Positions 41,702-49,454 of a stretch of 64,000 nt of DNA are shown here, piece after piece. The stretch is taken from positions 1-64,000 of the forward strand of contig JBFXDS010000004.1 in assembly GCA_050180895.1 (NCBI GenBank). Reading direction: 5' to 3'. The notes beneath the pieces are model-generated. The model was not told the origin of the DNA. It saw only the letters and a list, made by a program, of their open reading frames with translations, and did not search any database. The stretch comes from JBGPEQ01 sp050180895 (GTDB taxonomy: Bacteria > Pseudomonadota > Alphaproteobacteria > Dongiales > Dongiaceae). How positions within the stretch are numbered: the stretch's first letter is position 1; every line of letters begins with the position of its first letter. The translations under genes and the position numbers were made by a program.

Positions 41702-42925
41702 ATGACCTTGAAGCTGGAAGACGCGCGCGGACACATGACGCCGAGCATCGGCACCGGCTCACGGCCGCGCCTGCTCGTCTACAACCTGGCTTTCGCGCTG
41801 ACCGGCGCGGTGCTGCTGGCGCTGATGGGGATGTCGTATCTGTTCCTGACGCGGACCGGCGACACGATCGCGCCAAGCCTGGCGGCGGCGCGGCAGGAGA
41901 CGGAGGACGTGCGGTTCGGATCGGCGCTGTTCTTCCGGCCCGTGCCCTATAAGCTCGCGCTCTACAAGCTGCGCAAGCCGGAGGTGGCGATCGTCGGCTC
42001 GTCGCGGGCGATCGAGTTCATCCGCCGCGGCTTCACCCGCTCCATGGTCAATCTCGGCTCGATGCGCGACCTGCTGCAGATCCGCGCGCTGCTGGAGGCG
42101 ATGTTCCGCGTGCACCGGCCGAAGCTGGTCATCCTCACCATCGATTTCTGGTGGTTCAATGCGGCTCGCACGGAAGAGGCCGCCGACCTGCAGCCGGACA
42201 ACGAAGGCCAGCTCTCGCTGGTGCAGCTGGCGCAGCCGTTCGTCTGGATCGGCGAGGGCAAGATCGGCATCGGCGATTTCGTCGCCGGCGCGCTGTCGCC
42301 GCGCTTCGCGCCGCGCGGCATCGGCGTCGCCGCGATCTACGACGGCGCCGGGTACGATCGCGACGGCGCCTACGACTATGGCGGCGACCTGCGCGGCAAG
42401 CGGCGGCATAGCGACTGGAAGTTCCAGCGGACCCTCACGCGCATCGCCGAGACGCACGGCCACAACAAGTTCAACGTGCGCACGCCGCTCGATCCGGAGC
42501 AGTGGCGGAATCTGGTCGAGATCGTCGACATGGTCGAAGCGCAGGGAAGCGAGCTGATCCTGGTCGTGCCGCCGGTGAGCGACCGGGTGGCCGACGCGCT
42601 CAGCGCCGACGGCGACGCGATCCTGCTGCAACAGATGAACGCGCGGCTGGCGGGGCTCGACCATCCGGTCTTCGATTTCCACGATCCCACGGCGCTGGGC
42701 TCGGGCGAATGCGAGTTCATCGACGGCTTCCATGGCGGCCGCGTCACCTATCTGCGCATGCTGCAGGCGATCCTGCGCTCCGGCCGGACGAGACTCGGCG
42801 CATATGTCGATCCCGCCGAGATCGACCGGCTGATCGCGGCGAACGCCGGACGGGCGCTGCTCAAGGAGGACCTGCGGCCGGGCGAGCGGGAGACGGATTT
42901 CCTGGAACTGGGCTGCGTGAAGTAA
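41702..42925 (+). CDS. SGNH-hydrolase-like membrane protein, partner of the MBOAT
   Basis: The protein has 407 residues. One membrane anchor (LLVYNLAFALTGAVLLALMG, residues 24-48) holds a periplasmic part. VAIVGSSRAIEF (serine 100 or 101) looks like the nucleophile block of SGNH acyltransferases, and EFIDGFHGGRVTYL near the end gives the Asp-x2-His pair, as in AlgJ/AlgX/PatB-type proteins. It would receive acyl groups from the MBOAT and load them onto a surface glycan. Overall similarity to named families is low, so the role rests on motif spacing and on the adjacent MBOAT gene. Confidence 0.7.
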   Translation: MTLKLEDARGHMTPSIGTGSRPRLLVYNLAFALTGAVLLALMGMSYLFLTRTGDTIAPSLAAARQETEDVRFGSALFFRPVPYKLALYKLRKPEVAIVGSSRAIEFIRRGFTRSMVNLGSMRDLLQIRALLEAMFRVHRPKLVILTIDFWWFNAARTEEAADLQPDNEGQLSLVQLAQPFVWIGEGKIGIGDFVAGALSPRFAPRGIGVAAIYDGAGYDRDGAYDYGGDLRGKRRHSDWKFQRTLTRIAETHGHNKFNVRTPLDPEQWRNLVEIVDMVEAQGSELILVVPPVSDRVADALSADGDAILLQQMNARLAGLDHPVFDFHDPTALGSGECEFIDGFHGGRVTYLRMLQAILRSGRTRLGAYVDPAEIDRLIAANAGRALLKEDLRPGERETDFLELGCVK

Positions 42926-42959
42926 AGGCCTCGCCGGCCCGACAGTGCAGAAGCGAGAG

Positions 42960-44249
42960 CTACCGCACGCGGAACAGCGGCTGAAGCGGAGAGCACCGCA
43001 GATACTGCGTCATGGCGCCCTCCTCCACCGCCTCGCGCAGGATCGGGAAGACCTCGTCATAGACGCGCAGGAGCCGGTCGACGTCGTCGTCCGTGTGGGC
43101 GTAGGTGACGTTGTGGGTGCCGAGCGAGAGGATGCCGCGGGCCAGCACTTCCTGCATGAACAGGGTCTTGATCTCCCACTGCGAGCAGGCGGGCGTGTCC
43201 GCGAACAGCAGGAAGGTCCAGCTCGGATGGCCGGCGGCGCGGGCGAAGCCGCCGATGCCGTGCCGCTCGATGCGCGCGCGCGTGCCCTCCAGGATCTTCC
43301 GGCCGGTGCGGCCGAGCGTCTCCACCACCGGCTCGCGCGCCAGTTTGGCGAGCGCCGCCGAGGCGGCCGCCAGCGACAGCGCCTCGCCGCCCATGGTGAA
43401 GGAGAAGAACACCTCCTCCATCAGCGCCATGATGTCGGCGCGGCCGACGACGGCGGAGAGCGGATAGCCGTTGGCGATGCCCTTGCCGAGGCAGGCGAGA
43501 TCGGGCGTGACGCCGAACAGCTCCTGCGCGCCGCCGTTGGCGAAGCGGAAGCCGGTGATGACCTCGTCGAAGACGAGCACGGCGCCATGCTTGCGGGTCA
43601 GCTCGGCCACGCCCTGGAGGAAGCCGGGCGCGGGATCGGCGACGTTCATGGGCTCCAGAATTACCGCGGCGAACTCGTCGGGATGTCCGCGGAGCAGCCG
43701 GTCGAGGGAGTCGAGGCTGTTGTAGTCGAAGCGGTGGGTCAGCGCCTGCGTCGCCGCGGGCACGCCCTTGTTGCGCGCGGTGCTGCCGATGTACCAGTCC
43801 TGCCACCCGTGATAGCCGCAGACGGCGACGCGGTCGCGGCCGGTGAAGGCGCGGGCGACGCGGACCGCGCCGGCGGTGGCGTCGGAGCCGTTCTTGCCGA
43901 AGCGCACGCGCTCGGCGCAGGGCACCAAGGCGACGATCTGCTCGGCGACCTCCAGCTCGAGCTCGGTCGGCAGCGAGAAGATCACGCCCTTGTCGAGCTG
44001 CGCGCGCACCGCCGCCGACACGTCGGGATCGTTGTAGCCGAGCGTGACCGACGCCAGGCTGCTGATGAAATCGATGTACTCGTTGCCGTCGGCATCCCAG
44101 AGGCGGCTGCCTTGCGCCCGCGCCGCGTAGAACGGCGAGACGCCATAGGGGAACTGCGTTCGGCTCTTCGAGAAGGTCTGCGTGCCGAGCGGGATGGTCC
44201 GCTCGGCGCGGGCGAGCAGCTCCTCGGAGCGGTGATAGCGTTCGGACAT
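42960..44249 (-). CDS. Class III aminotransferase in the nonulosonate cluster
   Basis: The protein has 429 residues. It is glutamate-1-semialdehyde-aminomutase-like: TIPLGTQTFSKSRTQFPYGV, FGKNGSDATAGAVRVARAFTGR, VFDEVITGFRFANGGAQE and the PLP lysine in CLGKGIANGYPLSAVVG. Genes of this type often sit directly beside SpsF-like cytidylyltransferases in surface glycan loci, and here the two overlap by one base (stop TGA and start ATG sharing the A), with the cytidylyltransferase upstream. It probably aminates a sugar or its side chain rather than making haem precursors; the substrate is not established. Confidence 0.85.
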   Translation of the reverse strand: MSERYHRSEELLARAERTIPLGTQTFSKSRTQFPYGVSPFYAARAQGSRLWDADGNEYIDFISSLASVTLGYNDPDVSAAVRAQLDKGVIFSLPTELELEVAEQIVALVPCAERVRFGKNGSDATAGAVRVARAFTGRDRVAVCGYHGWQDWYIGSTARNKGVPAATQALTHRFDYNSLDSLDRLLRGHPDEFAAVILEPMNVADPAPGFLQGVAELTRKHGAVLVFDEVITGFRFANGGAQELFGVTPDLACLGKGIANGYPLSAVVGRADIMALMEEVFFSFTMGGEALSLAAASAALAKLAREPVVETLGRTGRKILEGTRARIERHGIGGFARAAGHPSWTFLLFADTPACSQWEIKTLFMQEVLARGILSLGTHNVTYAHTDDDVDRLLRVYDEVFPILREAVEEGAMTQYLRCSPLQPLFRVR

Positions 44250-45028
44250 CAGGTCGTTCCTTTCCGGACGGTCGAATGGGCGGCATCGGCCGCCAGCGAC
44301 CGCTGATAGCCTTCGTTGGTCGGTGCCCGCCCCATCATCGCCGCGATCTCCGGCCGCGCCGCCAGCAGCGCCAGCACGTCGGCGGTGCCGAAGGCCGGAT
44401 TGCCCGGATGGAGCGCGCCATAGATGGCGGTAATGAAGTCCAGGTCTTCGGGCTCGTCGACGACCCAGCGCAGATGCGAGAGATCCGTGGGCTGCGCGAG
44501 ATTGCCCAGGCGGAAGCGCTGCGGATGGTTATAGATGAAGGGCGTCACATGCTCGCGCTCCGACGGCAGGGCGGCCTCGCGCCAGGCGGCTTCGAGGCAG
44601 GGCAGCGCCACCACTTCGGCATCGAGTCCGTCGGGATAGGTGCGTACCAGCGTATTACTCGTGTAGTCGTAGCCGCCGGCCGCGTGCAGATCGACGAGCC
44701 GGTCGATGACCTCGGGATCGGCGAGCGGGCAGTCGGCGGTGAGGCGGACCGCCGCGCGCGGTGAATGCCGCAGCGCCGCCCGGTAGAAGCGGTCGAGCAC
44801 GTCATCGAGCGAGCCGCGGAAGCATTCGACGCCGAGCGACCGGCACAGCGCGGCGATGGCGTCGTCGCTGGCGTCGGTGCTGGTGGCGACCACCAGCCCG
44901 TCCAGGCGCCGCGCGCGGCGCAGGCGCTCGATCTGGCGCTCCAGCATGGGCCGGCCGAGGATCGGCTTCAGCACCTTGCCGGGTAGCCGGCGCGAGGAGG
45001 CACGGGCCTGGAGGATGCCGAGGATCAT
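44249..45028 (-). CDS. SpsF/PseF-type cytidylyltransferase
   Basis: The protein has 259 residues. ILQARASSRRLPGKVLKPILG is the CTP-binding start of the CMP-sugar synthetase (CTP_transf_3) family, with TADCPLADPEVI and VDEPEDLDFI as further conserved stretches. In the pathway it would activate the finished nonulosonate as its CMP sugar (PseF step). It is of the SpsF/FlmC kind rather than the NeuA kind. It is the first gene of a two-gene unit with the class III aminotransferase and is divergent from the formyltransferase gene at 45152. No separate NeuA-like gene is visible in the window, so this is the best candidate for the activation step. Confidence 0.82.
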   Translation of the reverse strand: MILGILQARASSRRLPGKVLKPILGRPMLERQIERLRRARRLDGLVVATSTDASDDAIAALCRSLGVECFRGSLDDVLDRFYRAALRHSPRAAVRLTADCPLADPEVIDRLVDLHAAGGYDYTSNTLVRTYPDGLDAEVVALPCLEAAWREAALPSEREHVTPFIYNHPQRFRLGNLAQPTDLSHLRWVVDEPEDLDFITAIYGALHPGNPAFGTADVLALLAARPEIAAMMGRAPTNEGYQRSLAADAAHSTVRKGTT

Positions 45029-45151
45029 CGCCGCTGCGGGAGATCCGGGGGTGTCATGGCGGCTCTTGTAGCCAAACGCGGCCGTCCCGCCAAAGGCAAA
45101 GACGGCCGCCGGGCTTGCCTCCCTGCCGCACCCGGTCTAGGAACGCGGGCC

Positions 45152-46171
45152 ATGACGACCGTGACGCTCGGCCCCGTTCGCCGTCTGCTGCTGCTCGGCG
45201 GCGGCGATCTCCTGCTCCGGCTGGCCGAGACGGGCCGCCGGCGCGGCCTCGCCGTGGACGTCATCACCTCGCCGGATCAGGCCAAGGAGATGCTCCCGGG
45301 CGGCCGCAACCTGACGGCGGCGTTGCGGGAGATCGGCGTCAAGCCAGCGGTGATCGGCAAGCTCCGGGATGCCGGGACGGCGCGGATCATCGGCAACATG
45401 ACGGCGACGCTGGCGCTGTCGATCGGCGCGCGCTGGATCTTCGGCCGGACGCAGATCGAGCAATGGTTCGGCGGCAAGCTGCTCAACCTGCACGGCACCC
45501 GGCTGCCGCAGAATCGCGGCGGCGGAACATGGTCCTGGCAGATCCTCATGGGCAACCGCTTCGGCTTCTGCCAGCTGCATCTGGTCGACGCGGGCGTCGA
45601 CACCGGCGCGATCCTCGCCACCGAGGAATTCGTCTTCCCGCCAGCCTGCCGCACGCCGCAGGACTACATGGCCCACGCCGCCGATCAATACGTCACGTTG
45701 ATCGGCGCGCTGCTGGATTCGATGCGGGCCGCCCCGCGCGCCTTCTCCCCCACGGGGCAGCCGGGCTATCTCTCGAGCTATTGGCCGCGGCTGGACACGC
45801 CGACGCATGGCTGGATCGACTGGCACTGGGAGGCGCCGTTCATCGAACGCTTCATCTGCGCCTTCGACGATCCCTACGCCGGCGCGCTGACCATGTGGAA
45901 CGGACGCGCCGTGCATCTGAAGCGCGCCTTCGTCAGCCGCGAGGACCAACCGTTCCATCCGTTCCAGGCCGGCCTGGTCTATCGCACCAACGGCCGCTGG
46001 CTCTGCATCGCCGCCGCTGGCGGATCGATCGTCGTCGAGAGTTTGCGCGACGACAACGGGGCCGACAGGCTCGACCAGGTGCGCCCCGGCGATGCCTTCG
46101 CGACGCCGGCAAAGAAGCTGGAATCGCTGAGCAAGCGCGTGCAGTTCGATGCGCTCGGGCTGAAACGCTGA
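45152..46171 (+). CDS. Formyltransferase (methionyl-tRNA formyltransferase-like), sugar N-formylation candidate
   Basis: The protein has 339 residues from ATG 45152. Residues 90-200 are a formyltransferase N-domain: LLNLHGTRLPQNRGGGTW holds Asn112 and His114, and VDAGVDTGAI holds Asp150, so the Asn-His-Asp triad used with 10-formyltetrahydrofolate is intact. A C-terminal domain of about 100 residues follows. This is not the housekeeping fmt, because there is no def gene nearby and it sits between a CMP-sugar synthetase gene and pseI. Known sugar formyltransferases modify 4-amino groups, so it could formylate the PseC product in place of PseH acetylation. The stop is one base from that of pseI. 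Confidence 0.72.
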   Translation: MTTVTLGPVRRLLLLGGGDLLLRLAETGRRRGLAVDVITSPDQAKEMLPGGRNLTAALREIGVKPAVIGKLRDAGTARIIGNMTATLALSIGARWIFGRTQIEQWFGGKLLNLHGTRLPQNRGGGTWSWQILMGNRFGFCQLHLVDAGVDTGAILATEEFVFPPACRTPQDYMAHAADQYVTLIGALLDSMRAAPRAFSPTGQPGYLSSYWPRLDTPTHGWIDWHWEAPFIERFICAFDDPYAGALTMWNGRAVHLKRAFVSREDQPFHPFQAGLVYRTNGRWLCIAAAGGSIVVESLRDDNGADRLDQVRPGDAFATPAKKLESLSKRVQFDALGLKR

Positions 46172-46172
46172 C

Positions 46173-47228
46173 TCAGGTCCCGGGTTCGAGCAGCGACCAG
46201 CTGAGCGGCGTACCCCGCGCAATGGCGCGGCCGGCGCGGCGGCCGAGGATTTCCGGCAGATGCTTGGGCGGCAGTCCATAGCCGGGACGGATCGATCGCA
46301 CGTTGTCGGCGGTGAGCTGAGCGCCGGCAGGGATGTCCTTGACGGCATAGAGCGAGCGGCGGAACGTTTTGTTGCCCTTCTCGCTCGCCTCAAGGTCGTA
46401 GTTGACCTTGCCGAGTGCGGTCCAGGCGGTGCGGCAGCCGCCGATCATCGCCGTCAGCTCCTCGGGCTCCAGAGAGAATTCCGCATCCTCTCCGCCGTCC
46501 GCACGACGCAGCGTCAGGTGCACCTCGATCAGCGAGGCCCCCAGGGCAACGGCGGCGACAGGTACGGCGATGTTGCGCGTGTGGTCCGAAAGGCCGGTCA
46601 CCACATCAAAGGACGCGGCCAAGTCCGCGATGGTGCGGAGATTGCTGTCTTCGGGCGGCGTCGGGTAGCCGCTGGTGCAATGGAGCACGGCGATTTCCCG
46701 ACAGCCAGCACCACGGGCGGCCGCGATCGCCTCACCAATCTCATCCAGATTTGCCATACCCGTCGAAATGACGATCGGCCTGCCTGCCTGGGCGACTCTC
46801 CGGATGAGCGGGAGGTCGACGATCTCAAAGGAGGCGATCTTGTAGGCTGGCGCTTCGAGCTTCTCCAACAGTTCGACCGCCGTTGGATCGAAAGGTGAGC
46901 TGAACAGCGCAATGCCGAGCTCTCGAGCTTTCGCGAACAACCGGGGGTGCCATTCCCAGGGCGTGTGAGCTTTTTCATACAGCTCGTAGAGCGTGCGGCC
47001 GTCCCACAACCCGCCCTCGATGCGGAAGCCGGGGCCGTCATGGTCGATGGTGATGGTGTCGGCCGTATAGGTCTGCAGCTTGACGGCGTCGGCGCCGGCC
47101 GCCTTCGCCGCCTCGAGCAGGGCGAAGGCGCGGGAGATGTCGCCGTTGTGGTTGCCGGACATCTCGGCGATGACATAGGGCGGATGGCCGGGCCCGATGC
47201 GGCGTCCGGCGATCGTGATCTCGGCCAT
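46173..47228 (-). CDS. pseI: Pseudaminic acid synthase
   Basis: The protein has 351 residues. It condenses phosphoenolpyruvate with 6-deoxy-AltdiNAc to give pseudaminic acid. Features: VIAEMSGNHNGDISRA, AVKLQTYTADTITID, VLHCTSGYPTPPEDSNL, GLSDHTRNIAVPV, EVHLTLRRADGGEDAEFSLEPEE and a C-terminal SAF (antifreeze-like) domain with GYGLPPKHL. ATG 47228 is the true start; the frame runs on to 48245 only as the complement of pseG's coding. The gene follows pseG on the same strand after 56 bases. Confidence 0.94.
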   Translation of the reverse strand: MAEITIAGRRIGPGHPPYVIAEMSGNHNGDISRAFALLEAAKAAGADAVKLQTYTADTITIDHDGPGFRIEGGLWDGRTLYELYEKAHTPWEWHPRLFAKARELGIALFSSPFDPTAVELLEKLEAPAYKIASFEIVDLPLIRRVAQAGRPIVISTGMANLDEIGEAIAAARGAGCREIAVLHCTSGYPTPPEDSNLRTIADLAASFDVVTGLSDHTRNIAVPVAAVALGASLIEVHLTLRRADGGEDAEFSLEPEELTAMIGGCRTAWTALGKVNYDLEASEKGNKTFRRSLYAVKDIPAGAQLTADNVRSIRPGYGLPPKHLPEILGRRAGRAIARGTPLSWSLLEPGT

Positions 47229-47284
47229 GCGGGCGGTCTGCTGCTCTTCTCTGCTGCCGTCTAGAGATAGGCGCCGAGCGGCCG

Positions 47285-48337
47285 TCAGGCAACCGGATTG
47301 CCGGCCAATGCGCGCAAGGCGGCGCAGACGCGTGCGGCTCCCTGGCCGTCCACCAGCCGCCGGCCGGTGCGGCTGAGCGTCTCCCGACGGCCCGCGTCGG
47401 CGGCGAGCGCTGCCACCGCGGCAGGGAGATCCCACTCGACCTGTGCGGCGTCGACCGCGACATAGCCGTCGCCGACCATGGCCTGGACCGCCTGGCGTTG
47501 GTTCTCGGCGATGACGACGGGAATGAACGGCACGCCCATGAACGCCATCTCCCACATGGTGCTGCCGCCGGCGCAGACGGCCAAGTCCGCGGCCGCCATC
47601 AGCGCGGGCATGCCGTCGCCGGGATCGCGCAGCAGGCGACAGTTGGGAATCTGCCGCGCGCGGGCGTCGATCGCCTCGGCATGCGGATTGCTGCCGCCGA
47701 TCACGACGACGAGCTCTGCGGCCGGCGACACCGCCGGCGCGACCGCAGCGACGACGCGGGCGGTGACGTTGTCCGGGTCGGCCGCGCCCAAGGTGATCAG
47801 GATTTGCCGGACCTGCGGCGGAAATGTCCGCACCGCGCCGCGCCAGCGCGTGAACTCCTGACGCAGGAGGGCGTATTCGGTGCCGAGCAACAGGCGCGTG
47901 TGGTCGGCGCGGCGGCGATAGAGATCCGGCGCCGCATGGCGGTTCTGGTTGACGACGAGATCGTCGACATAGGTGTCGATCTCGCCGTTGTCGTCGAGCG
48001 CCGCCAGCTTGAGACCGGCCTGGCGCAGCCTCTGCCGGTAATCGACCCCGAGATGGTAGCCGTCGACGACCACGATCCGCGCGTTCACCCGGGCGGCCGC
48101 CGCGAGCGTCGCATCCGCATCGCCGGCGCTGCCGGCGGCGGCAGCGATCTCGGTCACCGCGAAGTTCTCCTCGACGACACGCTGGCGCAGCGACGGCGCC
48201 AGCGAAGCGGCGCAGAACTCCGCCCGTCCGCCGGCCTCGCGCCAAGCCTGCGCCAGGGCGAGGCAGCGCATGACATGACCGCCGCCGATATTCGGGCCGC
48301 CATCGGTTCGCAGGACCAGGGCGGGAGCCGTTGCCAT
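47285..48337 (-). CDS. pseG: UDP-2,4-diacetamido-2,4,6-trideoxy-beta-L-altropyranose hydrolase
   Basis: The protein has 350 residues from ATG 48337. It removes UDP to release the free sugar for PseI. It is a GT-B-type fold; the N-terminus LVLRTDGGPNIGGGHVMRCL carries the family's catalytic histidine (His21), and the second half has LITLGAADPDNVT, VVIGGSNPH and CAGGSTMWEMAFMGVP as in other PseG proteins. Canonical PseG is about 275-350 residues, so the length fits. It lies between the aldo/keto reductase gene (four bases upstream) and pseI. Confidence 0.9.
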   Translation of the reverse strand: MATAPALVLRTDGGPNIGGGHVMRCLALAQAWREAGGRAEFCAASLAPSLRQRVVEENFAVTEIAAAAGSAGDADATLAAAARVNARIVVVDGYHLGVDYRQRLRQAGLKLAALDDNGEIDTYVDDLVVNQNRHAAPDLYRRRADHTRLLLGTEYALLRQEFTRWRGAVRTFPPQVRQILITLGAADPDNVTARVVAAVAPAVSPAAELVVVIGGSNPHAEAIDARARQIPNCRLLRDPGDGMPALMAAADLAVCAGGSTMWEMAFMGVPFIPVVIAENQRQAVQAMVGDGYVAVDAAQVEWDLPAAVAALAADAGRRETLSRTGRRLVDGQGAARVCAALRALAGNPVA

Positions 48338-48341
48338 CGGC

Positions 48342-49250
48342 CTATCCCCGCGACGCCGGCCACAGCGACGGATCGAGCAGGGTCGGGTCGTCGCCGGCCA
48401 GCGCCGCCAATTCCTCCGGCAGGGGCCGGGCATCGGCCGCCCCGGCGATGATCTGCCGCAGCTCCGCCGCCGACGTGACCCCGACGATGACGCTGTCCAC
48501 CTCCGGCTGCTCCAGGACGAACCGCAGGCAGAGCGTCAGGCGCGAGAGCCCACCGCGCTCAGCCACGGCGCCGACCGCGCGCAGGCGATCGAAATGAGGC
48601 GCGAAATGGCCGGGCAGGCTCGCCGGCTCGGCCAGCAGGGCGCCCTGCAGGAAGGCCGAACGCGCGTGTATCTCGACCTGCCGGCGCCGCAGGCGCGCCA
48701 GGGTGCCGTCCTGCAGGAGACGCTGATCCATCAGGTTGACGGGAACCTGCACGACATCGAGCGGCATCGTCGCCTGCGCGAGATCGAGCTGCGCGCGGCT
48801 ATAGGCGGACACGCCGACCTTGCCGACGACGCCGGCGCGTCTAAGCTCGGCCAGGAACGCCGCAAGGCGCTCGGCGCCGGGCTTGCGCAGGTCATCGGGC
48901 CGGTGCAGGAGCAGCGCATCGAGCGACCCCCGCCGCAGCCGCGCCAGCGAGCGCTCGACGGCGCTTCGCCATCGGCCGATCTCCGCCTCGTCGATGCGCT
49001 CGCCTTCGGCAGGCGGAAGCTTGGAGACGATGCGGGCATCGGGCTGCCGCTCGAGCAGGCGGCCCAGGATGATCTCGCTGTCGCCGTAGGCGGGGGCGGT
49101 GTCGAAAAGCGCGATACCGGCGTCGAGCGCAGCGGCGACGATCCGCTCGACCTCGGGCTCCGATACCCGGCCGCGCTCGTTCGTGACCCCGTAGGAAAGG
49201 CCGAACTGAACGGTTCCCAGTCCCAGCTTGCGGATGACGACGGCGCTCAC
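48342..49250 (-). CDS. Aldo/keto reductase
   Basis: The protein has 302 residues from GTG 49250; the frame continues upstream but the family begins with RKLGLGTVQFGLSYGV. The tetrad is complete: Asp50 and Tyr55 in LFDTAPAYGDSE, Lys77 in IVSKLP, and His in DALLLHRPDD. It reduces carbonyls with NAD(P)H. The stop lies four bases before pseG, so the two are co-translated, and similar reductases occur in several nonulosonate loci. Its sugar substrate is not established. Confidence 0.88.
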   Translation of the reverse strand: MSAVVIRKLGLGTVQFGLSYGVTNERGRVSEPEVERIVAAALDAGIALFDTAPAYGDSEIILGRLLERQPDARIVSKLPPAEGERIDEAEIGRWRSAVERSLARLRRGSLDALLLHRPDDLRKPGAERLAAFLAELRRAGVVGKVGVSAYSRAQLDLAQATMPLDVVQVPVNLMDQRLLQDGTLARLRRRQVEIHARSAFLQGALLAEPASLPGHFAPHFDRLRAVGAVAERGGLSRLTLCLRFVLEQPEVDSVIVGVTSAAELRQIIAGAADARPLPEELAALAGDDPTLLDPSLWPASRG

Positions 49251-49454
49251 AAGGTTCAAGACAGGGCATACGGCCCAGGACAGTCGGCACAATAGACGCT
49301 CCGTCCGCGGAACGGTAGCGTGTCGCGCCGGCGGGACGCCTTGACCCGGCGAGGCCGGCAACTTAGAACCAACGGCGTCCCCGCCGCGCGCTCCGGCCAC
49401 AGATCGATTCGAGTGAGACCGGACAGCTCCAACGGCCGATGCGATAGTTTCCGA

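Noticed and set aside
42960..44249. HemL for haem synthesis
   Set aside because: It is HemL-like in fold but overlaps an SpsF-type gene in a glycan cluster; a surface-sugar role fits better.
47229..48245. N-terminal extension of pseI to 690 residues
   Set aside because: The extension lies in another frame of pseG, is Arg/Gly/Ala-rich and has no family match; pseI begins at the ATG at 47228.
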